64,000 bases of DNA from an uncultured Collinsella sp. (lineage in GTDB: Bacteria > Actinomycetota > Coriobacteriia > Coriobacteriales > Coriobacteriaceae). Shown in pieces: positions 24,551 to 33,680 of this stretch. The notes beneath the pieces are model-generated. The model ran no database searches and was not told the DNA's origin. It saw only the letters and a list, made by a program, of their open reading frames with translations. The stretch is taken from contig CAUDNY010000002.1 in NCBI GenBank assembly GCA_958450865.1, forward strand, positions 186,001 through 250,000, read 5' to 3'. Both the position numbers and the translations under genes were made by a program. Positions within the stretch are counted from its first letter, which is position 1; every line of letters starts with the position of its first letter.

Positions 24551-25033
24551 CTGTCCAAGGAGCTGGCCGCCGCCGAGCCCGATATCGCCGCCAAGACTAT
24601 CTACTGCGGCCCCATCGACGCGTTCTACGACTTCAAGCTGGGCACGCTCGAGTACCGCAGCCTGCGCTTCGAGACCGAGACCCTCGACGAGGCCGACCAC
24701 CAGGGCGTGGCCGTGGTCAACTATACCGAGCGCGAGGTCCCCTACACGCGCATCATCGAGCACAAGCACTTCGAGTTCGGCACGCAGGACAGGACCGTCA
24801 TCACGCGCGAGCACCCGGCCGACTGGAAGCCCGGCGACGAGCCCTACTATCCCATCAACGACGCCAGGAACGAGGCCCTGTACAGGCAGAACGAGGAGCT
24901 GGCGGCGCAGGAGGGCGACGTGGTCTTCGCCGGTCGCCTGGGCGGCTACAAGTACTACGACATGGACAAGGCCATCGCCGCCGCCTTCGAGCTCGTCCGC
25001 AACGAGCTGGGCATGGAGCCGACGGAGGCGTAG
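24551..25033 (+). pseudogene. glf: UDP-galactopyranose mutase, 3' fragment
   Basis: About 160 residues match the C-terminal part of Glf: KTIYCGPIDAFYDFKLGTL, EYRSLRFETETLD, later HKHFEFGTQDRTVITREHP and PYYPINDARNEALYRQ. No start codon or FAD-binding N-terminus is present, and the sequence switches abruptly from AT-rich to GC-rich at about 24510. The island appears to have replaced the first 60% of glf. It has host-like GC and marks the island boundary. It is unlikely to make a functional enzyme. Confidence 0.85.
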
Positions 25034-25086
25034 GAACCATCCTGAATAACTGCTGATTGCCAACAATACGGCACAGCATTTGATTT

Positions 25087-25125
25087 GAGGGGTGCGGAAC
25101 AAAAACCGTGCCCCAATTTTATTAA
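25087..25125 (+). terminator. Terminator after the glf fragment
   Basis: A nine-bp stem, GGGGTGCGG against CCGTGCCCC with two G-U pairs, is followed by AATTTTATT. Confidence 0.6.
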
Positions 25126-25239
25126 CAGGACCCTCTATCCGCAGTCTATTACCGTAAAATAAACCCAACAAAATATGTGCGGAGTGCTGGCCTGGAGCTG
25201 CCTTCGGACCCTATTGGCTGCTCACCGAGAGGCTCCGCT

Positions 25240-27585
25240 ATGAAACGACCCCTTTACTACCTGTTCTGCGCGATCGCGTGCACGTCCATGGTCGGCGCGA
25301 CGATGCCCATGGCAACCATCGCAGAAGCCGTGCAGCCTCAAGCAACAGCCGAGCAGCAGGCGCAGACCGACACTTCGCACAGCGGCACAGACAAGGCTGA
25401 AGACGGCGCCAATACAAATGCGACAGCAGATACCGTAGAGAACAGCACCGCAACATCCATCGACACCAGCGCAGCCAACACGGATAGCGCTGGCGGCACC
25501 CCCACCGCAACCACCACCGCCCCGTCCCTCCGTGCCCAGACCAACCCCACGCCCGCCGCAATCTCCGCCGCGTCACAATCCGGCTACGCCCACTCCGCCA
25601 CCGCAAGCCAAAACGGCGTCACCTTCACCGTCTCGTGGAACGACGCCCCCGCGGGCGCCGCGACGACCTTCCACGTAACCCAGACCAACGGCTCGTCCCA
25701 GGCCAAGGCGCGCATGGACGTGCCCACCTATTGGGACGGAGGCAGCCAGGAAAGCGTCTGCGACCCGTCGCGCCCGGCATGGGCCAGCTACCACAGCCTG
25801 GGCACCGCGGGCCACGACTTTACCTTTGACTTCACGGCGTCGGGCACGTACCGCATCTACTTCTACTTTATGGACAACGACAGAAACGACCCCCGAAACG
25901 ACAAGGGGATCTACTACCTGCGCACCACGGCGGAGGTGACCGTAAACGACGCCGCCCGCCCAAGCGTCACGCAGATCGTCAACAGCGCCGTAGCCCAGTG
26001 CAGGCAAGAGACAAACGGCTCGGAATACGACATGGCGCTGTGGCTCCACGACTGGACGCTCGAGCAGCTGGAGTACGACCACAGCCTCAACTGGTGCTCG
26101 GCCGAAAGCGGCCTCACGCGCCACCAGGGCACCTGCGAGAGCTACCAGCGCATCTACTCCAAGCTCCTTGACGCCGCGGGCATCGCCAACGGCCGCATCA
26201 CCGGCAACGGCCACACCTGGAACGCCGTAAAGATCGACGGCAAATGGTGCCAGATGGACCTGACCTGGGACGACACCAGCGACAACTGGTACGGAGACCT
26301 GGACCAGCGCCATCTGTACTTTGGCCTGACCGACGAGCTCATGGCAATCGCCCACTCCGACCACACGGCAAACTACCAAAAGGACGGCTACGCCTACCGC
26401 TCGACAGACCTTTCCAACAATTACTTTGTGCGAAACGGCAAGGCCGATGAATGGGCCGAGAAGTATGCCGACCGCATTCAACAGCACCTGGATGCCAAAG
26501 AAGAGAGCTTTTCCATCGACGCAGACAACCAGTTGTTCCCGCCAAGCATCTCGGGGATTCAGAACGGGATTATTGCTTATGCGATGAATCTGAGAGAGTG
26601 GAAGACCGAAATTGAACAGGCAGAGCTAAAAGCGGCATCAATAGTCACCACACAAACCAGCACTACTTGGATTGCTACGTTCAAATTCACGGCAAAGTTC
26701 TTGCAAATCAAACCAGCCGCTACACCGGTTTTGCCCAACGGAATGTATTCCATATACTCATGCCTCGACCAATCAAAAGCCCTAGATGTTCGCATGGAGT
26801 CGAAGAACGATAGGGCGAATGTACAGCTCTGGCAAGATCACGGCGGCAGACAACAAAAGGTCAACCTCCAATTCCAAAATGACGGCACCTATCTAATAAC
26901 ATTCGTTCATTCAGGGAAAGCGCTGTCTGCTGAATCAAATCATGATGGATCAAATGTTAGCCAGTCGAATATAGATGGTTCCGATCTACAGAAATGGGTT
27001 ATCGAAAGAATGGGGGCAGGCTATACGATAAAAAATAAAGCAGGGAACCAATGGCTAAATGTTAGAAGAGCCGACACAAGAAACGGCACAAATATTCAAA
27101 CTTGGTCAAATGGCGGTGTGGCCGAAACGATCTTTAACCTTGTTCCAACTGAGCTCGATGCACTTCCAAACGGTCGGTACGCCATAAAAACCAAACTTGA
27201 CACGAGAAAAACAATCGACATTCGCTTAGCATCCCAACATGATTTTGCAAATGCTCAAATTTGGACTGACTACAATTCCCCAAATCAATCAGTTGACCTT
27301 AGAAGACAAGTAGACGGAACATACACATTTATTTTTGTACACTCCAAAAAGGCGCTAACAGCAGAAGCTGTCAAGGACGGCGCAAACGTTTCGCAGGAAA
27401 CATATACCGGTTCAAATCTTCAGCATTGGAAGCTATCAAAACATAAAAATGGATTCACCGTACAACTAGCAGGAGCAAATGAATACTTAAACGTTAGACT
27501 TGCAATGGCGAGAGATGGAGCAAATGTTCAAACATGGTCAAACGGCGGAACAATAGAGACGCTATTTATGTTTGAAATGAGATAG
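25240..27585 (+). CDS. Secreted transglutaminase-like protein with ricin-type beta-trefoil units
   Basis: A 781-residue exported protein. The ATG at 25240 has AGAGG eight bases upstream and opens a signal peptide (MKRPLYYLFCAIACTSMVG). A Thr/Ala-rich linker follows, then a transglutaminase-fold domain with Cys299 (GTCESYQRIYSKLLDAAGI), His325 (GHTWNAV) and Asp340 (DLTWDD). Two related C-terminal ricin_B-like units follow, each with a 'NGxYxIxxxLDxxKxxDxR' opening and ending 'ANVQTWSNGG'-style. The first 1,300 bases are GC-rich and the lectin part is AT-rich, suggesting domain fusion by transfer. Likely role: extracellular protein processing with glycan binding (inferred). Confidence 0.82.
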   Translation: MKRPLYYLFCAIACTSMVGATMPMATIAEAVQPQATAEQQAQTDTSHSGTDKAEDGANTNATADTVENSTATSIDTSAANTDSAGGTPTATTTAPSLRAQTNPTPAAISAASQSGYAHSATASQNGVTFTVSWNDAPAGAATTFHVTQTNGSSQAKARMDVPTYWDGGSQESVCDPSRPAWASYHSLGTAGHDFTFDFTASGTYRIYFYFMDNDRNDPRNDKGIYYLRTTAEVTVNDAARPSVTQIVNSAVAQCRQETNGSEYDMALWLHDWTLEQLEYDHSLNWCSAESGLTRHQGTCESYQRIYSKLLDAAGIANGRITGNGHTWNAVKIDGKWCQMDLTWDDTSDNWYGDLDQRHLYFGLTDELMAIAHSDHTANYQKDGYAYRSTDLSNNYFVRNGKADEWAEKYADRIQQHLDAKEESFSIDADNQLFPPSISGIQNGIIAYAMNLREWKTEIEQAELKAASIVTTQTSTTWIATFKFTAKFLQIKPAATPVLPNGMYSIYSCLDQSKALDVRMESKNDRANVQLWQDHGGRQQKVNLQFQNDGTYLITFVHSGKALSAESNHDGSNVSQSNIDGSDLQKWVIERMGAGYTIKNKAGNQWLNVRRADTRNGTNIQTWSNGGVAETIFNLVPTELDALPNGRYAIKTKLDTRKTIDIRLASQHDFANAQIWTDYNSPNQSVDLRRQVDGTYTFIFVHSKKALTAEAVKDGANVSQETYTGSNLQHWKLSKHKNGFTVQLAGANEYLNVRLAMARDGANVQTWSNGGTIETLFMFEMR

Positions 27586-27627
27586 ATATTTCATTACTAC
27601 AAGACATATTTACAAGTGATATACACA

Positions 27628-27668
27628 TGATATGACCCGCCGCGACGCTATCGTGGCGGGTCATATTT
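27628..27668 (+). terminator. Bidirectional terminator between the transglutaminase gene and the polysaccharide operon
   Basis: A 12-bp perfect stem (ATATGACCCGCC and its complement) around a 13-base loop lies between two converging genes. T-rich sequence follows on the plus strand. The rest of the gap to 27787 is AT-rich and shows nothing else. Confidence 0.65.
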
Positions 27669-27787
27669 CAACAATTCAGTTAGAACAAATAAAATAAAGC
27701 AGCCTTGATACTTAAACTATGGTGCAAATGACATTCATGAAACATCAACCGAATCACAAGAACAGCGATAATAGAAAAGCAACGCTG

Positions 27788-29026
27788 CTAAGAGGACAAC
27801 CCCCGAGACCTAAAGCTTTTAGCAAAAGAAATAAAAGGGGCAGGGAGCAATACTTTAAGTATCCTCTTTGAATGAAATTTAAGTCCTCGCTCGCGCCTCA
27901 AATACAATTTGCAGATTGACTTCCAACCGCCCTTCGTAAAAGTATCGATATACAATCCTCTGTCGTTGGGAAGATCACTAGGATGGCAGAGCTGGTCGTT
28001 ACCCTTGGCGATATCGTCGAACTCAACAGGGTACAAGTCCAAAGCATTGCTGGACTCAATGAATTCCCTGCCGCGGTCGTTATTAACCAACAGGCAGGAG
28101 ACGCCCTTCATCTGATTGAACTTCTCAGAATCCTTCAGAACGTCAGGCCTATTAACGTCGACACCCCAAAAATCGCCGATGGTAAGATCACCAGCGCGAA
28201 ATCCCCCTGCATAGGGACACCTATAGCAGCTGTCGCGAAGCGTCTTAAGATTCAGGAACATGTCGTAGTAGGGAGATTTTGCCGCAGGAATGGTAACCTC
28301 TCTTCCGTCCTCAAGAAGAAGAAGAAGGGAGTGCCCCCACCCCTCGCGCTTGCACCTAAACCGGAAATCAACCACGGGAGATCCAAACTGCTTGCCATAG
28401 CCCTCCACGCAATCCGCGAACATACGAGCGGAAGGGACACCGTGGCAAATCAAGTCAATAGTTGTCAGGCCCTCATAATCGCGCCTGAGGAAACCCCTAA
28501 GGCCAGCAACCTGGCAAGGCGTTCCGCAAAATAAGACTCGCCTTCCCTCGCATAGATCCTCCTTGATGTCGGCAAAGCAAGATCCGGCGTCACTCTGGAC
28601 ATATTTTGAGTTGAGAAGCGGGCGGAGATCATCAACGCTCGCCGCACGACGATGTCGCACACGAAGCGTATTCCCCTCACGCTCATAGGCAGCACCGTAT
28701 GCGACCCCACCAGAGGAAATGTGTTCACGTGCAACGGCGCCGAAAACTCCCCCGGAAGCGGACTCCGAGACATCGTCCCTACCAGCAGCGGCAAAGAACG
28801 GTCCGACAGAATTAGAGCCTATCCCCCGGTTGAGGCCGCACACCCTCGTGCACGCGCCACAACCGATACAGAGTTCGCCGTTGATCACAGGAAGAACAAA
28901 CCCGTTTTTACTCTCAGACATGGTGATGGCGCCTTTCGGGCAAGCGGCGGCACACGCCCCGCATCCGCAGCAATGCGACGGCGACTCAAACAGTGTGGGA
29001 ACTTCGCCCCTTTTCGCGGTAGACAT
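27788..29026 (-). CDS. Iron-sulfur FrhB-like (coenzyme F420 hydrogenase beta) protein of polysaccharide operon
   Basis: A 412-residue protein. Two [4Fe-4S] motifs stand at the N-terminus (CCGCGACAAACPKGAI near 18-33 and CIGCGACTRVCG near 53-64), followed by the FrhB_FdhB domain (GTPCQVAGLRGFLRRDY, DLICHGVPS). This family is often encoded beside polysaccharide pyruvyl transferases in gut bacteria. It is thought to act in cell-surface sugar modification rather than in F420 chemistry. It is the last gene of the operon and starts 12 bases after the flippase stop. Confidence 0.85.
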   Translation of the reverse strand: MSTAKRGEVPTLFESPSHCCGCGACAAACPKGAITMSESKNGFVLPVINGELCIGCGACTRVCGLNRGIGSNSVGPFFAAAGRDDVSESASGGVFGAVAREHISSGGVAYGAAYEREGNTLRVRHRRAASVDDLRPLLNSKYVQSDAGSCFADIKEDLCEGRRVLFCGTPCQVAGLRGFLRRDYEGLTTIDLICHGVPSARMFADCVEGYGKQFGSPVVDFRFRCKREGWGHSLLLLLEDGREVTIPAAKSPYYDMFLNLKTLRDSCYRCPYAGGFRAGDLTIGDFWGVDVNRPDVLKDSEKFNQMKGVSCLLVNNDRGREFIESSNALDLYPVEFDDIAKGNDQLCHPSDLPNDRGLYIDTFTKGGWKSICKLYLRRERGLKFHSKRILKVLLPAPFISFAKSFRSRGLSS

Positions 29027-29038
29027 ACAGTTATCTCC

Positions 29039-30442
29039 CTATTTGCGAGCCAAAATAAACTTGTGCAGAATATCGGCATTCATATAAACGGAAAAAGCCA
29101 GCGCAATTGCCAAACAGACGATCGCACTCAAGATGCCCGCACCATAGGCGGACAGATAATAGAAAACGAACACGCCGACAATCGAAACCAAAGTCAAAAC
29201 CTGCTCAACCCGGTCTTCAACAAGCTTTGTAAACTTGGCAACTTTGATCCTGCGGTACTCGTTGACCACAATCATCGCCAAAAGCGTTGCGACAGACGCT
29301 CCATATAGTCCAAAATGCGGGATTAAAATAATGCACAGCACGGCGCAAAGGGCAGCAGACACCGCGGTGGTGGTACCCATAATTCCGGTCTCCTTATGCG
29401 CAGTGAAAATACCGCCGTAGAAGCCGGAGATATTACTAAAGTACGTCGCCAGAAGCAAGATTGGGACATAGAGCAGACCCTCACCGAATGAGCCCTTAAT
29501 CAGGATGCCGTACACGAGAGGCATAAGCGCAGACATAAGCAAAACAACGCTCATCATGAAACGACGCAAAGCACGATAAACCGAGTTATAGAAAGCCGAC
29601 TCATCCTCATCCGAGTTAAGGGCGCGCGCCGAGCTCTCCTTCCAGGACTGATAGAAGAAACCATACAACTGATCCATGACACCGGGAAACTTGTACGACA
29701 CGGCATAAACGCCTGCGGCAGAAGCGCCGAGCGTATTCATAATAATAAGTCTGTCCAGCAGGTTATTAATGGTCCATGAAACCTTGTTGGGGATGAGAGG
29801 AAAGGAATACCGCAGAAGATCTCGAGCATAGGATGCAGAAAAGGCCGACGGATCGACATAGCGCCAGAGCTTCCGCATGACCATGAACACGAGAGCAACA
29901 CCGCCCTGCGCAATAACCGTGGCGGAAAGCATGCCCACAACGCCCCAACGCAACACGGCGATGAAGAGGACGTTTAGCGCAATGGTAAAAGCGCTCGCGA
30001 TGAAGTTCATGACGGAGTATCCCACGGTATCTCCGAAACCACGTAGGACCGCAGAGGCCATCTGCAGAAGCGCACCAGCGACAACTAGACCCACGACCCA
30101 GCCAAGATTTTCTGGCTTAAATACCAACCAGACCAGAATCGCCAAGACCGCAAAGCACGCGCATCCGGTAAGAAGAACAGCGCATGACGCCGTCACGGCT
30201 TTAGCACGATCCTCATCGGTGCGACAGTCGATAAGAAATCGAAAGAGCGCTTCGTCCATAAGCAAAGAGACGGCGGGAACACAAAACAGGGCGATTGTGT
30301 TGATATAGTCGACGGTACCATAGTCGCCAGTGGAAAGAACTGAGGTATAGAGCGGCAGTAGAAGAAACGAAACGAGCTTAGTTGCCATTCCACCCACTGC
30401 AATAATGCCAGTGTTCTTAATAAGTCGACGCGTCTCCCCCAT
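29039..30442 (-). CDS. Oligosaccharide flippase (Wzx-like, MATE/MOP superfamily)
   Basis: A 467-residue protein with about 12-14 hydrophobic helices. It begins RRLIKNTGIIAVGGMATKLVSFLLLP, typical of Wzx, with a later YSFPLIPNKVSWTINNLLDR. It would move undecaprenyl-linked repeat units across the membrane. Its ATG overlaps the preceding stop as TAATG. Neighbouring polymerase and transferases support a Wzx/Wzy pathway. Confidence 0.88.
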   Translation of the reverse strand: MGETRRLIKNTGIIAVGGMATKLVSFLLLPLYTSVLSTGDYGTVDYINTIALFCVPAVSLLMDEALFRFLIDCRTDEDRAKAVTASCAVLLTGCACFAVLAILVWLVFKPENLGWVVGLVVAGALLQMASAVLRGFGDTVGYSVMNFIASAFTIALNVLFIAVLRWGVVGMLSATVIAQGGVALVFMVMRKLWRYVDPSAFSASYARDLLRYSFPLIPNKVSWTINNLLDRLIIMNTLGASAAGVYAVSYKFPGVMDQLYGFFYQSWKESSARALNSDEDESAFYNSVYRALRRFMMSVVLLMSALMPLVYGILIKGSFGEGLLYVPILLLATYFSNISGFYGGIFTAHKETGIMGTTTAVSAALCAVLCIILIPHFGLYGASVATLLAMIVVNEYRRIKVAKFTKLVEDRVEQVLTLVSIVGVFVFYYLSAYGAGILSAIVCLAIALAFSVYMNADILHKFILARK

Positions 30443-31515
30443 TACGAAAGTGCCTTTCTAAGAAAAGCCCAGGAATGCTCCCGCAGAGAGTCCAGGCGAG
30501 AATCCACATCGTCCCAATCACAGGGGACAATATTGTCGGCGCACATAACATCGACGCAACGGTCAGACAGTCCGATATTGCTCAGCAAGTCGCGCATGCG
30601 TGAACCAGAATTATCCGTAGCAAATACACGGAAAGGTTTATGGAAGAGGACTGAGAATACAGTTGCATGAAAGGAATTGGTGAGAATGAGGCCCGCATGC
30701 GCAATAAGCGAAACAAACTCCTCCGGGCCAACGCCGAACAGGTTAACCGAATTTGGAATATCCAAGTTTTTTTCAGATATATAGGCAACCTTCCTGCCTG
30801 TTGCGCTTGCCATTGAGACGGTACTTTCGATGAGTTCAGGACACTCGCGCAGGAGGTACATAAAGATATACTCACCTTCAAGAACCATCTTCGAGATCAT
30901 CTCAGCGTAATCAGAAGCGTTCAGAAGAAGAGTGGGGTCAAGGACCACATCAATGGGTTTATCGACAAGCGGCTGGAAGAGTGGCACCGTCTCTTCCTCA
31001 CGCACGGAAATATAATCGAATTTTGAAAGAAATGCAGAGACACTTCTTTTATCAAAATTCTCAGGTTTAAACGACGTGTGAGCTAAGCTAGGCGCATAGG
31101 CCACACGCCGTCTATCTCCAGCAAACGAGAGAAAAAACGGATTAACTACGCCATTCGTACAATCAAGATTCCAAATCTGGTCACTGCCGCATACGAAACA
31201 ATCGAACTCAGAGGCAAGCTCATCCATACGATATCTAGTTTCGTCATTATAATTCTTTGTCAGATTAAAGAATCGTTTCCAAAAAGAATGGAACGCATTT
31301 CGCCGTTTCAAATATGACGTAGGATGAATGCAGAATCTAACAAAAGATTTAGGGTGTTTAAATTGCACCAACCTATACTGGTCAAAATCTTTGCTTCTGT
31401 AATCAATCAAAGACGCAGCATAACCCAATCTTTGCACTGCCGTCTGCATTGCATACGATTGCAGAGCAGATCCAAAATTAAAGGAACAATGGAAAGTTAT
31501 AATTCCAACATTCAT
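30442..31515 (-). CDS. Polysaccharide pyruvyl transferase family protein
   Basis: A 357-residue member of the WcaK/CsaB-type family, which transfers pyruvate from PEP onto surface sugars as ketals. Visible are the N-terminal IITFHCSFNFGSALQSYAMQ, FVCGSDQIWN at about 110, SVREEETVPLF, and the C-terminal LTNSFHATVFSVLFHKPF with the conserved His. The start ATG overlaps a TGA from a short upstream frame (31512-31637) as ATGA. Its pairing with the FrhB-like protein two genes on is a known arrangement. Confidence 0.85.
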   Translation of the reverse strand: MNVGIITFHCSFNFGSALQSYAMQTAVQRLGYAASLIDYRSKDFDQYRLVQFKHPKSFVRFCIHPTSYLKRRNAFHSFWKRFFNLTKNYNDETRYRMDELASEFDCFVCGSDQIWNLDCTNGVVNPFFLSFAGDRRRVAYAPSLAHTSFKPENFDKRSVSAFLSKFDYISVREEETVPLFQPLVDKPIDVVLDPTLLLNASDYAEMISKMVLEGEYIFMYLLRECPELIESTVSMASATGRKVAYISEKNLDIPNSVNLFGVGPEEFVSLIAHAGLILTNSFHATVFSVLFHKPFRVFATDNSGSRMRDLLSNIGLSDRCVDVMCADNIVPCDWDDVDSRLDSLREHSWAFLRKALS

Positions 31516-31637
31516 TTAACCAATAACCTTTCAATATGTTTACAAAATCGTTTTAATAAAGAATTAAGAGTCTTCATAGCGCCATAAACTGCAACGCTAA
31601 ACTTAAATGGCCCAAAGTTAATGCTCTGAATTGTCAT
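31512..31637 (-). pseudogene. Short glycosyltransferase-tail-like frame (possible relic)
   Basis: A 41-residue frame (ending LLKRFCKHIERLLVK) is coupled by ATGA to the pyruvyl transferase. Its basic C-terminus resembles tails of GT2 enzymes. It probably remains from a gene removed from the operon. The 240-base gap around it shows nothing else convincing. Confidence 0.3.
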
Positions 31638-31757
31638 TGTTGCTGAAATCAAAGGAATTCAAGAAACTATAGACAGGCGAAGCATTAGTATGGTTTGGCC
31701 GACATTAAGAGTCGATGACATGGACTCGTCACGCATGATTCACACCCCATCGTAGAA

Positions 31758-32735
31758 TTATTGACGTTTCACTAGGCGCAATATGCGACACGAAGTTATA
31801 AAAATGCTCTCACTGGCATAGAGAAGCATATATTTTATTAACACAGCACCACGTAAGCAATGGCGTAAGGAGTCATAACGTAAGACGCGTTTCCTTAGAT
31901 CATGAAACAAGCCGTACGAGCATTCCTCGGTCACAATCCTCGCAAGCAGACTGATCGAACGCTGAATAAAAACTTCATAAGCCTCAGTAGGACGATTTAA
32001 TTCAATTTCCCTTTTTAGGATATACTCATGAACGCTAGTAGAGGCAATATCATCAGACAGACTTAATGTATTTACGGCCGAGTCAGATCGGGTAAACAAA
32101 TAGCGATAATAAAAATCACCTACCACTAAAATATTGTCTGCCGAAACGTCAAAAACCCGGTATGCAAACAAGCGGTCTTCACACATGTTTAGAGACACAT
32201 CAAATCTGATATCGCGAATTTGGCTACGCTTAAAAACATGAGAGAACAGGTACAGCTCATCACCGCACTGAATGGGACCACAGGAAGCAGAAAAATTATC
32301 CGAAGGCGATGAGATTACACCAATCTCAACATCATTTTCATCAACTTTAATAGCACCAAAACATAAGATATCAGGAGAATACTTTTCGAGAGTCTTACAG
32401 ATCGCTGTCGTAGCTCCACTTACGACACGATCGTCGCTATCGCAAAACCAAAGATAATCCCCCTGCGAATTATTAATACCCGTATTGCGAGCGCTAGACA
32501 CACCTTGATTTTTTTGATGGTAGCATCTGACTCTCGAATCACTCAACACCCATTGATCACATTTTATTGACGACGAATCAGTCGATCCATCGTCAATAAG
32601 AATGATTTCAATATTAAATTCACAGCCGTCCAAAATACTCTCAAGACACTGATCGATATAACCAGCCGTGTTGAATACAGGAATAATTATTGAGAGCAGC
32701 GGACGAGATCTATTGTTTGCTATTTTTTCAGACAA
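31758..32735 (-). CDS. Glycosyltransferase family 2
   Basis: A 325-residue GT-A fold enzyme. The opening is LLSIIIPVFNTAGYIDQCL, with EIILIDDGSTDSS near residue 45 and the metal-binding DSDD in DYLWFCDSDDRVV near 95-107. The C-terminal part is AT-rich and variable, and determines the acceptor. Its start overlaps the preceding glycosyltransferase by 16 bases. The sugar specificity cannot be read from sequence. Confidence 0.88.
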   Translation of the reverse strand: MSEKIANNRSRPLLSIIIPVFNTAGYIDQCLESILDGCEFNIEIILIDDGSTDSSSIKCDQWVLSDSRVRCYHQKNQGVSSARNTGINNSQGDYLWFCDSDDRVVSGATTAICKTLEKYSPDILCFGAIKVDENDVEIGVISSPSDNFSASCGPIQCGDELYLFSHVFKRSQIRDIRFDVSLNMCEDRLFAYRVFDVSADNILVVGDFYYRYLFTRSDSAVNTLSLSDDIASTSVHEYILKREIELNRPTEAYEVFIQRSISLLARIVTEECSYGLFHDLRKRVLRYDSLRHCLRGAVLIKYMLLYASESIFITSCRILRLVKRQ

Positions 32736-33679
32736 GTTAGAATCCTTTTCCCAAAACCCGTGCGCCTCAATAGGAGCTTGATTGACATAATCAAATTCTT
32801 AGAAATATTTATTGCTCGATAATCAAATAGATTGTTAAATTCTGCTTCCAACTCTTTGCGTATCGCAAGAGATTCTTCCGTGAGGTCAAGATTGTTCACA
32901 AGACGAATGAGAGAATATAAGATTGAGAGAACGTAAAAGAGCTGAGCATCAGACATGCCCAGGCCCTGCATTGATATTTGCACTTCGCGATAACTCGCAT
33001 AAAAATCCTCAACATTTTTAAGGCTAAAAGTACGCGAGATCCCGCTTAAATTTTGCCTATAAAAGTAGAAAGGATATTCGGAATATGAAATATGATTTGC
33101 ATCCTGCATCAACTTATAAGTTGTTGCTACATCTTCATATGTGCGGCCTACGGGAAATCGAATAGCGTTATCTTCAAACAGTGAGCGTTTATACAGCTTC
33201 GCCCAACTGTGGTTCGACACAATTTGATAGTAGAAATCATTAATAGTTAAGTGTTTAAATCCATTAAAGACACGTTTACGTTTAAATTCGATCCATTCGT
33301 TTTCAGAGAAAAAAGAGCCGTAACTCGAGACAACGATGTCGGATGAAGATTGAATGGACTCACGAACCAGCTCCTCAATTGTTTCAGAGGAAATCAGGTC
33401 ATCAGAATCAAGGAAGAATACATAGTCCCCGCGAGCACAATCTAGCCCCGCATTTCGAGCAGCAGATAATCCTGCATTGCTTTGATTAATAATCTGGGCA
33501 CGGACATCTGATGATAAAAGATGATTGGCAATATCAGCACTCTTATCAGTGGAGCCGTCATTCACACAGATAATCTCAAGATTTCTATAAGATTGATGAA
33601 GCACACTTTCTATTGCGCTTGCTACATAATTCTCTACATTGTAAATAGGGATTATGACAGAAACGACTGCATTCTGCAT
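32720..33679 (-). CDS. Glycosyltransferase family 2
   Basis: A 319-residue GT-A enzyme. The ATG at 33679 was chosen because the family's VVSVIIPIYNVENYVAS begins at once and a GGTGG site is eight bases upstream. Motifs are EIICVNDGSTDKS and DYVFFLDSDDLIS. The stop of the EpsG-like gene lies one base before the start, indicating coupling. A longer frame reaching 33802 lies inside the previous gene and is rejected. Sugar specificity is unknown. Confidence 0.88.
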   Translation of the reverse strand: MQNAVVSVIIPIYNVENYVASAIESVLHQSYRNLEIICVNDGSTDKSADIANHLLSSDVRAQIINQSNAGLSAARNAGLDCARGDYVFFLDSDDLISSETIEELVRESIQSSSDIVVSSYGSFFSENEWIEFKRKRVFNGFKHLTINDFYYQIVSNHSWAKLYKRSLFEDNAIRFPVGRTYEDVATTYKLMQDANHISYSEYPFYFYRQNLSGISRTFSLKNVEDFYASYREVQISMQGLGMSDAQLFYVLSILYSLIRLVNNLDLTEESLAIRKELEAEFNNLFDYRAINISKNLIMSIKLLLRRTGFGKRILTCLKK

Positions 33680-33680
33680 A

